A stretch of 64,000 nt of DNA from Geobacter sp. (GTDB lineage Bacteria > Desulfobacterota > Desulfuromonadia > Geobacterales > Pseudopelobacteraceae), in assembly GCA_003574895.1 (NCBI GenBank), contig PJFB01000002.1:248001-312000 (forward strand), written 5' to 3'. The number at the start of each line of letters is the position of its first letter. Positions within the stretch are counted from its first letter, which is position 1. A model generated the notes under the pieces. That model was not told the DNA's origin, ran no database searches, and saw only the letters and a program-made list of their open reading frames with translations. The position numbers and the translations under genes are program-made. Of the stretch, positions 8,483-19,159 are shown piece by piece.

Positions 8483-9946
8483 ATGCCAATGGAAATTTTC
8501 GACCTGACCATCCACGAACTTCACGACAAACTTGAGTCCAAAGAGGTTTCTTCAGTCGAGGCAACCAGGGCCATGCTGGCCCGCATCGAAGCCACAGACC
8601 CCAAAATCGGCTCGTTTATCACTGTCACCAAAGAACAGGCCTTGGCGGATGCGGAGGTTGCCGACCGATGCATCGCCGACGGAAAGACAGGAATGCTGAC
8701 CGGTATCCCGCTGGCTCTCAAGGACATCTTCCTGACCGAGGGGGTCCGCACCACTTGCGGCTCGCGTATACTGCACAATTTCATCCCCCCTTACAGCGCC
8801 ACCTCTTGGGAAAAATTGAAGGGGCAGGGGGCGGTCCTGCTGGGCAAACTCAACCAGGACGAATTCGCCATGGGATCGTCCAATGAATCCAGTTGCTTTG
8901 GCCCAAGCCGCAACCCCTGGAACACCGAGTGCATTCCCGGCGGTTCATCCGGTGGTTCTGCCGCGGCCGTAGCCGCCCGGCAAGCAACAGCCACACTGGG
9001 TACAGATACAGGTGGCTCAATCCGGCAACCCGCTTCCCACTGCGGTTGCGTCGGACTCAAACCCACCTATGGACGCGTCTCGCGCTACGGTGTCATCGCC
9101 TATGCCTCCTCCCTGGACCAAGTGGGACCATTGACCCGCGACGTGACCGATTGCGCCGTCATACTCGGCGCCATCGCAGGCCATGACCCCAAGGATTCCA
9201 CCAGTGTTGACGCACCGGTACCGGATTACAAGGCCGCCCTGACCGGAAACATCAAAGGGCTCCGTATCGGGTTGCCCAAAGAATACTTCATAGAAGGCCT
9301 GGACCCCGATGTCCAGAAGACAATGGCCCAGGCCATCGAAACCTACCGCAAGCTGGGCGCCGATTTTGTCGACATCTCTCTGCCCCACACCGACTTTGCC
9401 GTGGCGACCTACTACCTGATCGCCACTGCCGAGGCCAGCTCCAACCTGGCCCGCTACGACGGCGTCCGTTTTGGGCACAGGAGCCCGCAGGCAGATGGGC
9501 TGATCGACATGATGACCAAGAGCCGCAGCGAAGGCTTCGGCCTCGAGGTCAAGCGCCGCATCATGATCGGGACCTATGCCCTCTCATCGGGCTACTATGA
9601 TGCCTATTATGTCAAGGCCCAGAAGGTGCGCACCTTGATCATGCATGATTTTATCCGGGCATTTGAAGAGGTGGACGTGATACTCACCCCGGTAGCGCCC
9701 ACGCCAGCCTTCAAGATCGGTGAAAAGATCAACGACCCGCTGCAAATGTACCTGTCAGACATCTTCACCATCCCGGTCAACCTTGCCGGCACATGCGCCA
9801 TTGCGCTGCCGGCCGGTTTCAGCGCGAATGGGCTGCCCATCGGCCTGCAGTTGATCGGCAAACCCTTTAACGAGGAGACCATCCTGCGGGCAGCCCATGC
9901 GTTTGAACAAGCCACCGATTGGCACAATAGGAAGGCAGAGCTGTAA
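8483..9946 (+). CDS. gatA: Asp-tRNA(Asn)/Glu-tRNA(Gln) amidotransferase subunit A
   Basis: The glutaminase subunit of GatCAB, of the amidase signature family, which releases ammonia for the GatB transamidation site. The Ser-cisSer-Lys triad is visible: Lys80 in GIPLALKD, and the serine pair in [14 protein letters not shown] and [11 protein letters not shown]. At 487 residues it is of normal length. Start Met1 or Met3 are both possible. It lies 80 bases after gatC and before gatB. Confidence 0.97.
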   Translation: MPMEIFDLTIHELHDKLESKEVSSVEATRAMLARIEATDPKIGSFITVTKEQALADAEVADRCIADGKTGMLTGIPLALKDIFLTEGVRTTCGSRILHNFIPPYSATSWEKLKGQGAVLLGKLNQDEFAMGSSNESSCFGPSRNPWNTECIPGGSSGGSAAAVAARQATATLGTDTGGSIRQPASHCGCVGLKPTYGRVSRYGVIAYASSLDQVGPLTRDVTDCAVILGAIAGHDPKDSTSVDAPVPDYKAALTGNIKGLRIGLPKEYFIEGLDPDVQKTMAQAIETYRKLGADFVDISLPHTDFAVATYYLIATAEASSNLARYDGVRFGHRSPQADGLIDMMTKSRSEGFGLEVKRRIMIGTYALSSGYYDAYYVKAQKVRTLIMHDFIRAFEEVDVILTPVAPTPAFKIGEKINDPLQMYLSDIFTIPVNLAGTCAIALPAGFSANGLPIGLQLIGKPFNEETILRAAHAFEQATDWHNRKAEL

Positions 9947-10023
9947 GGACAGCCCAACTGGCCCCACAATGAGAGCAACCGTACTAAGGTTGCCACTGAC
10001 ACTGACAAACCGGAGAAAACCCC

Positions 10024-11463
<1,440 letters not shown>

Positions 11464-11476
11464 GGCGGGTCCATCA

Positions 11477-11839
11477 ATGAATGCGACTGTCATGATAGTA
11501 GACGATGCCCTCTTCATGCGCAACATACTGCGCGGTATCCTGAAGGAGAAGGGGTACAACGTAGTCGCCGAAGCCGCCAGCGGCATCGAAGCCATGAAAA
11601 AACTCCATGAGCACAAGCCGAACATCATCCTTCTGGACATCATTCTCCCCGATGCAAACGGCCTGGAACTACTGGATTCGATCCTCAAGACCCGTCCCCT
11701 GACAAAAGTAGCGATCTGTTCGGCAATCGGACAGGATGCCATTGTCCAGAAAGCGCTGAATCATGGGGCCAAGGCGTTCATCCAGAAACCCTTCACCCCC
11801 GAAAAGGTTATCGAGGTTCTGACAACCCTGGAGGCATGA
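11477..11839 (+). CDS. CheY-like single-domain response regulator
   Basis: A stand-alone receiver of 120 residues. Asp9/Asp10 form the acidic pocket in MIVDDALFMRN, Asp54 in NIILLDIILPDANG is the phosphorylation site, and Lys in FIQKPFTP is the conserved lysine. It has no output domain. The cheA gene follows after 3 bases, so CheA is the expected phosphodonor. It lies immediately after gatB. Confidence 0.93.
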   Translation: MNATVMIVDDALFMRNILRGILKEKGYNVVAEAASGIEAMKKLHEHKPNIILLDIILPDANGLELLDSILKTRPLTKVAICSAIGQDAIVQKALNHGAKAFIQKPFTPEKVIEVLTTLEA

Positions 11840-11842
11840 TTC

Positions 11843-13471
11843 ATGGACATGTCCCAATACAGGGAATTGTTCGTTTCCGAATCCCGCGGGCACCTCAATA
11901 CCTTCAACGACCTCATTGTCCAGCTGGAAAGCAATGCTGGGGATCAGGGCATTATTGCCGAACTCTTCCGCCACGCCCATTCTCTCAAAGGCATGGCCGC
12001 CACCATGCAGTTTCAGCCCATCGCCGAACTTGCCCACAAGATGGAAGATCTGCTGAGCAAGGTCCGCAGCGGCGAGTTGACTATTTTGCCTGCATTGGCC
12101 GATCTGCTGCTGGAAGGGAGCGATACCCTCGGCAACATGATCACAACAATCGAAACCGGCGACGAGCAAATGCCTGACATCTCCGGCCTGGCCAACCGCC
12201 TGACCGGTTACACACCTGCCCAGCCCACCCTCCCTAGTATTTCTGCCATTCCTGACACCAGCGAACAAACCTCTGAGAACCGTGAACCGGACTCTTCCAG
12301 TCAATACCAATACCGGCAGTCTGATACCTTCAAGAGCGTCCGCGTCAAAACCGAGATTCTGGATCGATTGGTAAACATAACAGGCGAACTCATTACAACC
12401 CGTTACCGCTTGACCGAACAGGCAAAGCACTGCCCCGAGACAAAGCTGGAAGAGTCGCTCGGTCAGCTCTCACTGCTGTTGCGCGAATTACGTGACGAGG
12501 TTTTTCAAGCCCGCATGCTCCCGTTTTCCCTAGTGGCCGAGCGCTTCCCACGCCTGGTAAGGGATTTAGCCCGCAAGCAGAACAAAGAGATCGCCTTTCA
12601 GATCGAGGGGAGGGAAATCGAACTGGACCGCGGGATTCTGGAGGAGATTTCAGAACCGCTGATCCACATCCTGCGCAATGCCGTAGATCATGGCATGGAA
12701 ACTCCCGATGAACGCATTGCATCTGGTAAATCACCTGCCGGCAGGATCTCAATCGCAGTGCAGCGCGATAAGGACTATGCCATTATCACGGTTGCAGATG
12801 ATGGCCGTGGCATGGAACCAGGACTCCTGGTCGCCAAGGCAATCGAAAAAGGATTGATCAGCACGCAGGAGGCAGAAGCCATGACTCCCCAGGAGGCGGT
12901 CATGCTCGTTTGCACCCCCGGCTTTTCCACGGCAAAAAGTGTCAGCGACATCTCCGGTAGGGGCGTTGGCATGGACGCGGTCAGGAGCGCCGTACATAAC
13001 CTGGGGGGCACACTTGCCATTGACACGGAGACAGGCCGCGGCAGTTCATTCATACTCAAGCTCCCCATATCCGTCTCGATTATAAACGCCTTGTTGGTTG
13101 AATGCGGCAACTTGACCCTTGCCTTCCCTCTCAACGCCATAGACCGGGCCCTGGAACTCAGACGCGAAGATATCTTTGAGGAGAACGGCCAAAAGGTCTG
13201 CACCATGGACTTTGGCACCGTACCACTCAAGAGCCTTAACCGCCTGTTGGGGCAACCGATGCCCAAAGGAGGGGCTTCCTGCATTCCAGCCATCGTAACC
13301 GCCACCCACGGAGCGTTGGCGGGCTTGGTGACCGATCGCATCTTGGGTCAGCAGGAAATCTTCGTCAAACCCCTCGGCAGCCCGCTTTCGCGGATTCGCA
13401 CCATCACCGGAGCCGCCATGCTGGGCGATGGCCGCATTGTCTACGTCATGGATATCAGCATGATTGCTTGA
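11843..13471 (+). CDS. cheA: CheA-type chemotaxis histidine kinase (no P2 domain seen)
   Basis: A cytoplasmic kinase of 542 residues. The N-terminal HPt domain carries His46 in LFRHAHSLKGMA. After a Pro/Ser-rich linker near residues 120-155 come the P3 dimerisation domain, the HATPase domain (HILRNAVDHGMETPDER is the N box, VADDGRGM the G1 box, DISGRGVGMD the G2 box) and a C-terminal CheW-like domain. The linker is too short for a P2 response-regulator docking domain, and the protein is shorter than the usual 650 residues or more. Its partner is probably the receiver encoded 3 bases upstream. No cheW, cheR, cheB or MCP gene is nearby. Confidence 0.92.
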   Translation: MDMSQYRELFVSESRGHLNTFNDLIVQLESNAGDQGIIAELFRHAHSLKGMAATMQFQPIAELAHKMEDLLSKVRSGELTILPALADLLLEGSDTLGNMITTIETGDEQMPDISGLANRLTGYTPAQPTLPSISAIPDTSEQTSENREPDSSSQYQYRQSDTFKSVRVKTEILDRLVNITGELITTRYRLTEQAKHCPETKLEESLGQLSLLLRELRDEVFQARMLPFSLVAERFPRLVRDLARKQNKEIAFQIEGREIELDRGILEEISEPLIHILRNAVDHGMETPDERIASGKSPAGRISIAVQRDKDYAIITVADDGRGMEPGLLVAKAIEKGLISTQEAEAMTPQEAVMLVCTPGFSTAKSVSDISGRGVGMDAVRSAVHNLGGTLAIDTETGRGSSFILKLPISVSIINALLVECGNLTLAFPLNAIDRALELRREDIFEENGQKVCTMDFGTVPLKSLNRLLGQPMPKGGASCIPAIVTATHGALAGLVTDRILGQQEIFVKPLGSPLSRIRTITGAAMLGDGRIVYVMDISMIA

Positions 13472-13815
13472 TTATGCGCACCAGCAGGACAGAACCCCCA
13501 CTTGAGCTCGATTGAGCATTAAATCCGGACACCGGCGGATTAAGCGCATCACTATCCACTATATGCAGACCAAACTTGCATAAGGAGCCCAAACGTGCTC
13601 AAAAGCGGTTGCGATAGCAACAGGCTTGTGGCAGTATTACAAGTTAATTTTCCGCTCTGGCACGGCTGGGCGCTGACACCAGGTTCATTCAAAACGACAG
13701 GCGGTTGGCAGAGAGGAGGCCGCGACCAAGAAGCCATACAGCGAAGCCCCTGAGTACTAATTACCTGTTCCGCCAACCTCTGCTGCAAGGCACAAACGCC
13801 TAAAGGAGGATTCTC
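13472..13815. other. intergenic region between cheA and the LolA-like pair
   Basis: These 344 bases contain no convincing gene. A short inverted repeat, AATCCG/CGGATT, lies near 13520-13545 soon after cheA, and GTTGC/GCAAC lies near 13610. Neither has a T run. The AAAGGAGG ribosome site of the next gene lies at 13802-13809. I looked for a c-di-GMP riboswitch core and saw none. Confidence 0.3.
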
Positions 13816-14670
13816 ATGAAACGACTGTTGCCCCTGCTGGCTGCCATGTTTATATCAACATGGACAAGTCAACTGCTCGCCGCCCCTCAGGTAAACGTAG
13901 GGCTGTCCGATGTCATTGCTACTGTCGAAAAATCCTTCCAGCCGGACGCCAGCGGCATAACACCCATTAGCGACGTAACCGCCGACTTTTTCCAGCGCAC
14001 AATACTTGCAAAGGACCAACGCGAACTCAGGGGCGATGGCCGCATGTCAGTCAAGATGCCATCGGACAGGACTCCCCTCATGTATCGCTTCGAATACTTT
14101 CGTCCCTACTGGCAGGAAATCGTCTGCGACGGCAATTCGCTCTGGATCTATCACCCGGAAAATCGGGAAGTCATCCTGAGTGACGTAAGCTTCCTTTACA
14201 ACCGCCTGTCCAATAGATTCCCCTATGACCCCGAAAGCGACCGTGCCGTAAACTTCCTCCAGGGTTTGAACCGGATTTCCAGGGACTTCCAGATTAATTT
14301 CGCCTCTGGCATGTACGACGCAGCCGGCAATTACGTGCTTGAACTCACGCCGCGCCGCGCCATGCTTAACACCCGCCGGATCTTCATGGTGGTAAATCGT
14401 GACAGCGTGCTGATGTATGTCAGCGGCAAAAACAGCGCAAACACGCTGAATCAAGCATCACAGTTCGGCGCCAAGACACCGCTCGGATCGTTGCAGTCCG
14501 ATACGTTTCCGATCCTCTCGACAACCGATTATGATCAGAAAGGAAACTCGACCACGATCGAGTTCAGCAATATCAGGATAAACAACCGCCTTCCCCTGAG
14601 CACCTTCACCTTTATCGTGCCGGCCGGGGTCCAGATCATCAAACCGTCTCAACAAAATCTTCCGAGGTGA
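13816..14670 (+). CDS. LolA-like outer-membrane lipoprotein carrier family protein (first of tandem pair)
   Basis: A 284-residue exported protein. MKRLLPLLAAMFISTWTSQL plus LAA is a Sec signal peptide, so it should act in the periplasm. The mature part follows the LolA pattern: DVTADFFQRT, a MYRFEYFRPYWQEIVCDGNS strand-turn unit, and the late LPLSTFTFIVPAGVQIIKP, close to the FTFxxPxGVxxI end of LolA. It is longer than LolA (about 200 residues), with an N-terminal extension. It is translationally linked to a second, shorter paralogue just downstream. Cargo is unknown. Confidence 0.82.
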   Translation: MKRLLPLLAAMFISTWTSQLLAAPQVNVGLSDVIATVEKSFQPDASGITPISDVTADFFQRTILAKDQRELRGDGRMSVKMPSDRTPLMYRFEYFRPYWQEIVCDGNSLWIYHPENREVILSDVSFLYNRLSNRFPYDPESDRAVNFLQGLNRISRDFQINFASGMYDAAGNYVLELTPRRAMLNTRRIFMVVNRDSVLMYVSGKNSANTLNQASQFGAKTPLGSLQSDTFPILSTTDYDQKGNSTTIEFSNIRINNRLPLSTFTFIVPAGVQIIKPSQQNLPR

Positions 14671-14672
14671 TA

Positions 14673-15398
14673 ATGCTCATGAGGATACTAAAACAGCTTG
14701 CAAGTTCTTTTCTGGTCATGACCATGATGGCCATTCCGGCTCTGGCTGCCGAAAAGCAGGCCACACTCAAGGAAGTGGTCTCTGCCCTGGAAAAGGGCTA
14801 CGCCACCCTCAAGGATGTGCAGGCCGATTTCAGTCAAAAAACAGTAATTGCCGCCATAAAAAAAGAACAGCGGGGCAACGGCGAGGTGCTGTTGAAACGT
14901 CCTGCCTCTGCCACGGCCATGTTTCGCTTTAACTACACCAAGCCGAAACAACAGATCATCTCCAACGGGAAACAGGTATGGTTTTATCTTCCCGACAACC
15001 GCCAAGTGATGGTTTCAGCGGTTGCCGACATGTTCAAGGGAGGCAACAACATCGCACTTTCCTACCTGACCGGATTAGGCCATGTCTCCCGCGACTTCAA
15101 CATTGCCTTTGCCAAGGAACAGCGCGACAAGAACGGCAACTACCAACTCGAACTGGTACCCAAGAAACCTTCTCCGGTCCTGGCCAAGCTGCAACTTAGC
15201 ATCTCGGCCAAGACAGTGGAGGATTTTCTCCGGGACGGCACGGTCAAGGACTTATTTCCGATTGTCTCTTCGGTGATATACGATGCCGGCGGCAACGAAA
15301 CCCGTATCGACTACGGTCGAGCCAGGGTTAACAAGGGCATTGACAACAACAGATTCACATTCAAGATTCCCGAAGGGGTAGAAACCATAAAACCGTAA
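14673..15398 (+). CDS. LolA-like outer-membrane lipoprotein carrier protein (second of tandem pair)
   Basis: A 241-residue periplasmic LolA-family protein with signal peptide MLMRILKQLASSFLVMTMMA and cleavage expected near PALAAEK. LKDVQADFSQKT, AMFRFNYTKPKQQIISNGKQ and NRFTFKIPEGVETIKP match LolA. Starts are possible at GTG 14667 (overlapping the previous stop), ATG 14673 or ATG 14679; GAGG at 14665-14667 favours 14673. This copy looks more canonical than its neighbour and is the better candidate for true LolA. Confidence 0.85.
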   Translation: MLMRILKQLASSFLVMTMMAIPALAAEKQATLKEVVSALEKGYATLKDVQADFSQKTVIAAIKKEQRGNGEVLLKRPASATAMFRFNYTKPKQQIISNGKQVWFYLPDNRQVMVSAVADMFKGGNNIALSYLTGLGHVSRDFNIAFAKEQRDKNGNYQLELVPKKPSPVLAKLQLSISAKTVEDFLRDGTVKDLFPIVSSVIYDAGGNETRIDYGRARVNKGIDNNRFTFKIPEGVETIKP

Positions 15399-15475
15399 AC
15401 ACGTGTTGCGCTCTGCCTGGGCGTACGACTTGCTTTTCGTAGCACGCCCAACCCAGCACGTCACAAGGAGGTACA

Positions 15476-15961
15476 ATGCCGTCATTCGACATCGTTTCCA
15501 AGGTCGACATGCAGGAAGTCGATAACGCCGTCAACCAAGCCATCAAGGAGATCGCCCAACGCTACGACTTCAAGGGATCGAAAAGCGAGATCATCCCTGA
15601 GAAAGACAGCATCAAAGTGTTGGCCGATGACGACTACAAGCTGAAAGCCGTAGTGGATGTCCTCCAATCCAAATTCATCAAACGCAACATTTCCATCAAG
15701 GCCTTGCAGTACGGCAAGCCGGAACAGGCCTCTGGAGGCATGGTGCGCCAGATCATAACCATCCAGCAGGGGGTTTCCAAGGAGAAGGGCAAGGACATCA
15801 TCGCTGCCATCAAGGAATCAAAGATCAGGGTACAGGGACAGATCCAGGAAGATCAGGTGCGCGTCACCGGCAAGAACCGCGACGATCTGCAGGAAGCGAT
15901 TCAACTCCTCAAGGGGAAAGATATGGGAATAGAAATGCAATTTGTAAATTTCAGAGAGTAA
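15476..15961 (+). CDS. YajQ family cyclic di-GMP-binding / nucleotide-binding protein
   Basis: A 161-residue cytoplasmic protein of the YajQ family, some members of which bind c-di-GMP and act in gene control. [31 protein letters not shown] and the C-terminal [12 protein letters not shown] are family hallmarks. ACAAGGAGGT precedes the ATG. The rimO gene follows 15 bases downstream, so the two are probably co-transcribed. Confidence 0.95.
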   Translation: MPSFDIVSKVDMQEVDNAVNQAIKEIAQRYDFKGSKSEIIPEKDSIKVLADDDYKLKAVVDVLQSKFIKRNISIKALQYGKPEQASGGMVRQIITIQQGVSKEKGKDIIAAIKESKIRVQGQIQEDQVRVTGKNRDDLQEAIQLLKGKDMGIEMQFVNFRE

Positions 15962-15976
15962 CGGAGTGAGGATATT

Positions 15977-17323
15977 TTGAGCGAAAAGCAAAAACAAAAA
16001 GTCAGTATGGTCAGCCTGGGTTGCCCCAAAAACCTCGTTGATGCAGAGGTCATGCTGGGAGTGCTTGCGCAGCAGGATTTTGAGATTACAACCAACGAGA
16101 ATGATGCCGACGTGATTATTATCAACACCTGCTCATTCATCAAAGAGGCCAAACAGGAGAGCATCGACGCCATACTCGACCTGGCCGAACGCAAGCATGA
16201 CGGCCGCTGCCACACCTTGATCGTTTCCGGCTGCCTGCCGCAACGGTACCAAGAGGAACTGGCACGGGAGTTGCCCGAAGTAGACATTTTCATCGGTACC
16301 GGCGACTACCCCCGCATCGCCGAAATCCTGGCCGAAAAAGAGGGAACCGACGAGCAACTACGCTACATCGGCGATCCTGACTACATCTATGACGAGTCCT
16401 TGCCGCGCCTCAATTCTTCACCGGCCTGGTATTCGTACCTGAAGATCGGCGAGGGCTGTTCGAATTGTTGTTCTTACTGCATTATCCCACAGTTGCGGGG
16501 CGCCTATCGCTCCCGCCCGCTGGACTCACTGGTTGCTGAGGCGGAAAAATTGGTTTCCCGCGGTGTTAAGGAATTAAACATCATCTCCCAGGATATCACC
16601 CGCTACGGCAGTGACCTGGACGACAGCTCCAACCTTGAGGCCCTGATTCGCCGTCTGGCCGCCATCCCGGACCTACGTTGGATCAGGCTGCTTTATGCCT
16701 ATCCCGACGGCATTACCGACAGCCTGATCGAGCTGATTCGCGATGAGCCCAAGGTCTGCAAATACCTGGATATCCCTATCCAACACATCAGCGACCCTGT
16801 TCTGAAACGCATGAAACGCCGCAGCAGCGAGCAGCAAATCAGGGACCTGATAGTTAAACTTCGACATGAGATCCCGAATATCGCCCTACGCACTTCGCTG
16901 ATTGTCGGTTTCCCTGGCGAGACCACTGAAGATTTTGCCAGCCTGATGCAATTCGTGGAGCAGATCCGCTTTGACAGGCTGGGAGTTTTCTGTTACTCCC
17001 GCGAGGAAGGCACACCGGCCGCCACAATGCCCGAGCAGGTTTCAGAACGCATCAAGCGCGAGCGCTACCGCAAGTTGATGCGTGTCCAAGCCCGGCTCTC
17101 CTTTCGCCGCAACCGCGACCTGATCGACAAGACAGAGCAGGTGATCGTAGAAGGATATAGCGAAGAAACCGAACTGCTCCTCAAGGGGCGTTCGTCCCGC
17201 CAGGCACCGGATATTGACGGCCAAGTCTACATCACTGCAGGCAATGCCAATGTTGGCGATATCGTCACGCTCAGAATCACTGATTCGTCTGACTATGACC
17301 TGATCGGAGAAATCGTCGACTGA
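15977..17323 (+). CDS. rimO: ribosomal protein S12 methylthiotransferase
   Basis: A radical-SAM enzyme that adds a methylthio group to an aspartate of ribosomal protein S12. [17 protein letters not shown] opens the N-terminal MTTase domain, whose cysteines continue in [10 protein letters not shown] and VSGCLPQRY. The radical-SAM cluster is [17 protein letters not shown], which fits CxxxCxxC. A TRAM domain closes the 448 residues. GCPKNLVD is the feature that separates RimO from MiaB. Translation appears to begin at TTG 15977 with GGAGTGAGG upstream. Confidence 0.95.
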   Translation: MSEKQKQKVSMVSLGCPKNLVDAEVMLGVLAQQDFEITTNENDADVIIINTCSFIKEAKQESIDAILDLAERKHDGRCHTLIVSGCLPQRYQEELARELPEVDIFIGTGDYPRIAEILAEKEGTDEQLRYIGDPDYIYDESLPRLNSSPAWYSYLKIGEGCSNCCSYCIIPQLRGAYRSRPLDSLVAEAEKLVSRGVKELNIISQDITRYGSDLDDSSNLEALIRRLAAIPDLRWIRLLYAYPDGITDSLIELIRDEPKVCKYLDIPIQHISDPVLKRMKRRSSEQQIRDLIVKLRHEIPNIALRTSLIVGFPGETTEDFASLMQFVEQIRFDRLGVFCYSREEGTPAATMPEQVSERIKRERYRKLMRVQARLSFRRNRDLIDKTEQVIVEGYSEETELLLKGRSSRQAPDIDGQVYITAGNANVGDIVTLRITDSSDYDLIGEIVD

Positions 17324-17386
17324 CAGATAAAGCGCGGCGCAAACCCGCTCTCACCCCAGCGGCATCCAATTCATCATCCTTTTAAC

Positions 17387-17414
17387 TTGACAACCAAACC
17401 TTTTTCTGTATTAT
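17387..17414 (+). promoter_or_regulatory. sigma-70 promoter for the DksA-family gene
   Basis: TTGACA at 17387-17392 and TATTAT at 17409-17414 are separated by 16 bases. The expected start of transcription is about 40 bases before the ATG at 17461. Confidence 0.7.
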
Positions 17415-17460
17415 CTTGCCGCCTTTACAGAGATATAAAGCAAGTGGCAATGGAGTTATC

Positions 17461-17898
17461 ATGGCAATCAAACCAAAGAAAAAATGGAAAGAAATCAGTG
17501 ACATCCTTTTACAAATGAAGGCTGACACCCTGCGTGAGATCAAAAAAACCGTAAAAAGCGGCGCCGAAACGCAATCGGTCGGCGAACCCAGCGGTGATAT
17601 CTATGATCAAGCATCTTCCGAGCGGGACCGGGAACTTGGACTTCTCTTGGGGGATCGCGAACGGGAGAAACTCCACAACATCGATGAGGCACTCTTGCGC
17701 ATCGATGAGGGGGAATACGGCATTTGCGAAGAATGCGAAGAAGAGATCCCTCTTGGCCGCTTAAAAGCGATGCCTTTTGCTCGACATTGTGTCAAATGCA
17801 AATCCGACCTGGAAAAGCTTCAGGCCCAGACCAAGCGCTTTGAAGAAGATCGAGCTTACCGTGAGATTCCGCTGGGAGGCGAAGAAGAGGACGCCTAA
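17461..17898 (+). CDS. dksA: DksA/TraR family RNA polymerase-binding transcription factor
   Basis: DksA works with ppGpp in the RNA polymerase secondary channel. The 145-residue product has the coiled-coil tip DxxDxA motif (DIYDQA: Asp46, Asp49, Ala51) and a C4 zinc finger with Cys89, Cys92, Cys110 and Cys113. ATG 17461 is preceded by GGAG; the longer open frame starts at a TTG inside the promoter region and is rejected. Its last 4 bases overlap the end of a convergent gene, so the two transcripts run into each other. Confidence 0.92.
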   Translation: MAIKPKKKWKEISDILLQMKADTLREIKKTVKSGAETQSVGEPSGDIYDQASSERDRELGLLLGDREREKLHNIDEALLRIDEGEYGICEECEEEIPLGRLKAMPFARHCVKCKSDLEKLQAQTKRFEEDRAYREIPLGGEEEDA

Positions 17899-19064
17899 CG
17901 TTTACGCCTGGCTTTGCCCAACACCTCTGCAACCTTAAGAAGTCTCCCTTTCCGTACCCCCATGGCGTCGTGCGGACAAAGTTCCCTGCAGCACCAGCAA
18001 TGAATACAGCGCCCATTGTCGATTGACAGGGCGCTGTTTTCTATGGTGATAACTCCCGGTGGGCACGCTTCCCGGCAAATGCCGCACAATACGCAAAGAT
18101 CTTTTATTGCATATGGATGTGCCATAAGATGCCTGCGGAGCCCTTTCTTCAGGAAACGCGGCAACCCGAACTGGACATCCATCCCTGCGGGCAGCTTAAA
18201 GGGAGGCCGCTTGAAATCTGCTGGCTGCACCCCAATTATCTCAACTCCCTCCAGGCAACTTCCCGGCAACCCCATACTGGATGCCTCCAGTTCAACAGGC
18301 AACAGTTCGGCAGGCACACCCGCAAAACGGGCTGCAACCATATCCACCGCCACTGCATCAGCCCCCGCAATAAGCAGTCCCATGGATGTGGGGTCGCCGC
18401 TTCCCGGACCATTGCCCTCCATGGCCAGGACAGCATCCACTATATTCAGTGTCGGTTTCTTGAGCAGGTAAATTTCCAGCAACAAGCGGGCGAACAACTC
18501 CCGCGATGTGCCAGCCTTGAGGTGCCAAGCAGGCTTTGCGGCCCCCACCACCGCGCCAAAAAGGTTTTTTACGGCACAGGTAAGTGTCATCATCTCGTGC
18601 GTTTTCAGTTTCGGCAGGTTAATAATCTTGTCCGCTTCCCAGTAAGCTCGCGCTACTTCAAGACTCCGAAATTTCCCTTCGCCCCTTACCTCGACAACAT
18701 CGTCAAAAGGCAACAGAGTGGCTTTGCTATCGATGGCCGCCTGCCGTATTCCGCTACGCTCGGCAACCCTGTGAAAACCGCCGATCCCCGGACTATCGCC
18801 AATAAATACCAAGCAGCCCGCGTCCCTGACCAGATCAGAGACAACCCTTACCATTGCAGGGTGGGTTGTTACTGCTGCGTCTGGAGGCTTGGCAGCCAAC
18901 ATATTAGGTTTCAGAAGTACACGTTCTCCCGGAACCACAAATGCCCCAATCCCTCCCAGAGGCTCCAATAATGACTCGACTGCCGCCCTTAATTGCCGAT
19001 ACTCGTATGTATCGCAACATGTAACTGATATTTTTTCCGCCACTCCCAACCTCTTTAGAAGCAT
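17895..19064 (-). CDS. DUF362 domain protein with C-terminal 2[4Fe-4S] ferredoxin domain
   Basis: A 389-residue protein with an N-terminal DUF362 domain and a C-terminal dicluster ferredoxin domain. LLKPNMLAAKPPDAAVTTHP and INLPKLKTHEMMTLTCAVKN are typical DUF362 segments. The clusters come from CVLCGICREACP and CIHCWCCRELCP. Such proteins are common in anaerobes, but their reaction is not established. It is convergent with dksA, overlapping by 4 bases. No redox partner gene is adjacent. Confidence 0.88.
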   Translation of the reverse strand: MLLKRLGVAEKISVTCCDTYEYRQLRAAVESLLEPLGGIGAFVVPGERVLLKPNMLAAKPPDAAVTTHPAMVRVVSDLVRDAGCLVFIGDSPGIGGFHRVAERSGIRQAAIDSKATLLPFDDVVEVRGEGKFRSLEVARAYWEADKIINLPKLKTHEMMTLTCAVKNLFGAVVGAAKPAWHLKAGTSRELFARLLLEIYLLKKPTLNIVDAVLAMEGNGPGSGDPTSMGLLIAGADAVAVDMVAARFAGVPAELLPVELEASSMGLPGSCLEGVEIIGVQPADFKRPPFKLPAGMDVQFGLPRFLKKGLRRHLMAHPYAIKDLCVLCGICREACPPGVITIENSALSIDNGRCIHCWCCRELCPHDAMGVRKGRLLKVAEVLGKARRKR

Positions 19065-19159
19065 AAATTAAAGTTTATTTTCCACTCACTTGCACTAAGC
19101 AATAATCTAGGTTAGTATTTTACTATCGAATTTATCAATTATGACACAGTAAAGCCATC

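Noticed and set aside
13658-13673. Possible sigma-54 promoter (TGGCACG then GGGCGC)
   Set aside because: The -12 element TTGC is missing, so the match to -24 alone is not enough.
13552-13788. Minus-strand 78-codon frame between cheA and the LolA-like genes
   Set aside because: No ribosome site and no similarity to a known protein; amino acid composition looks random.
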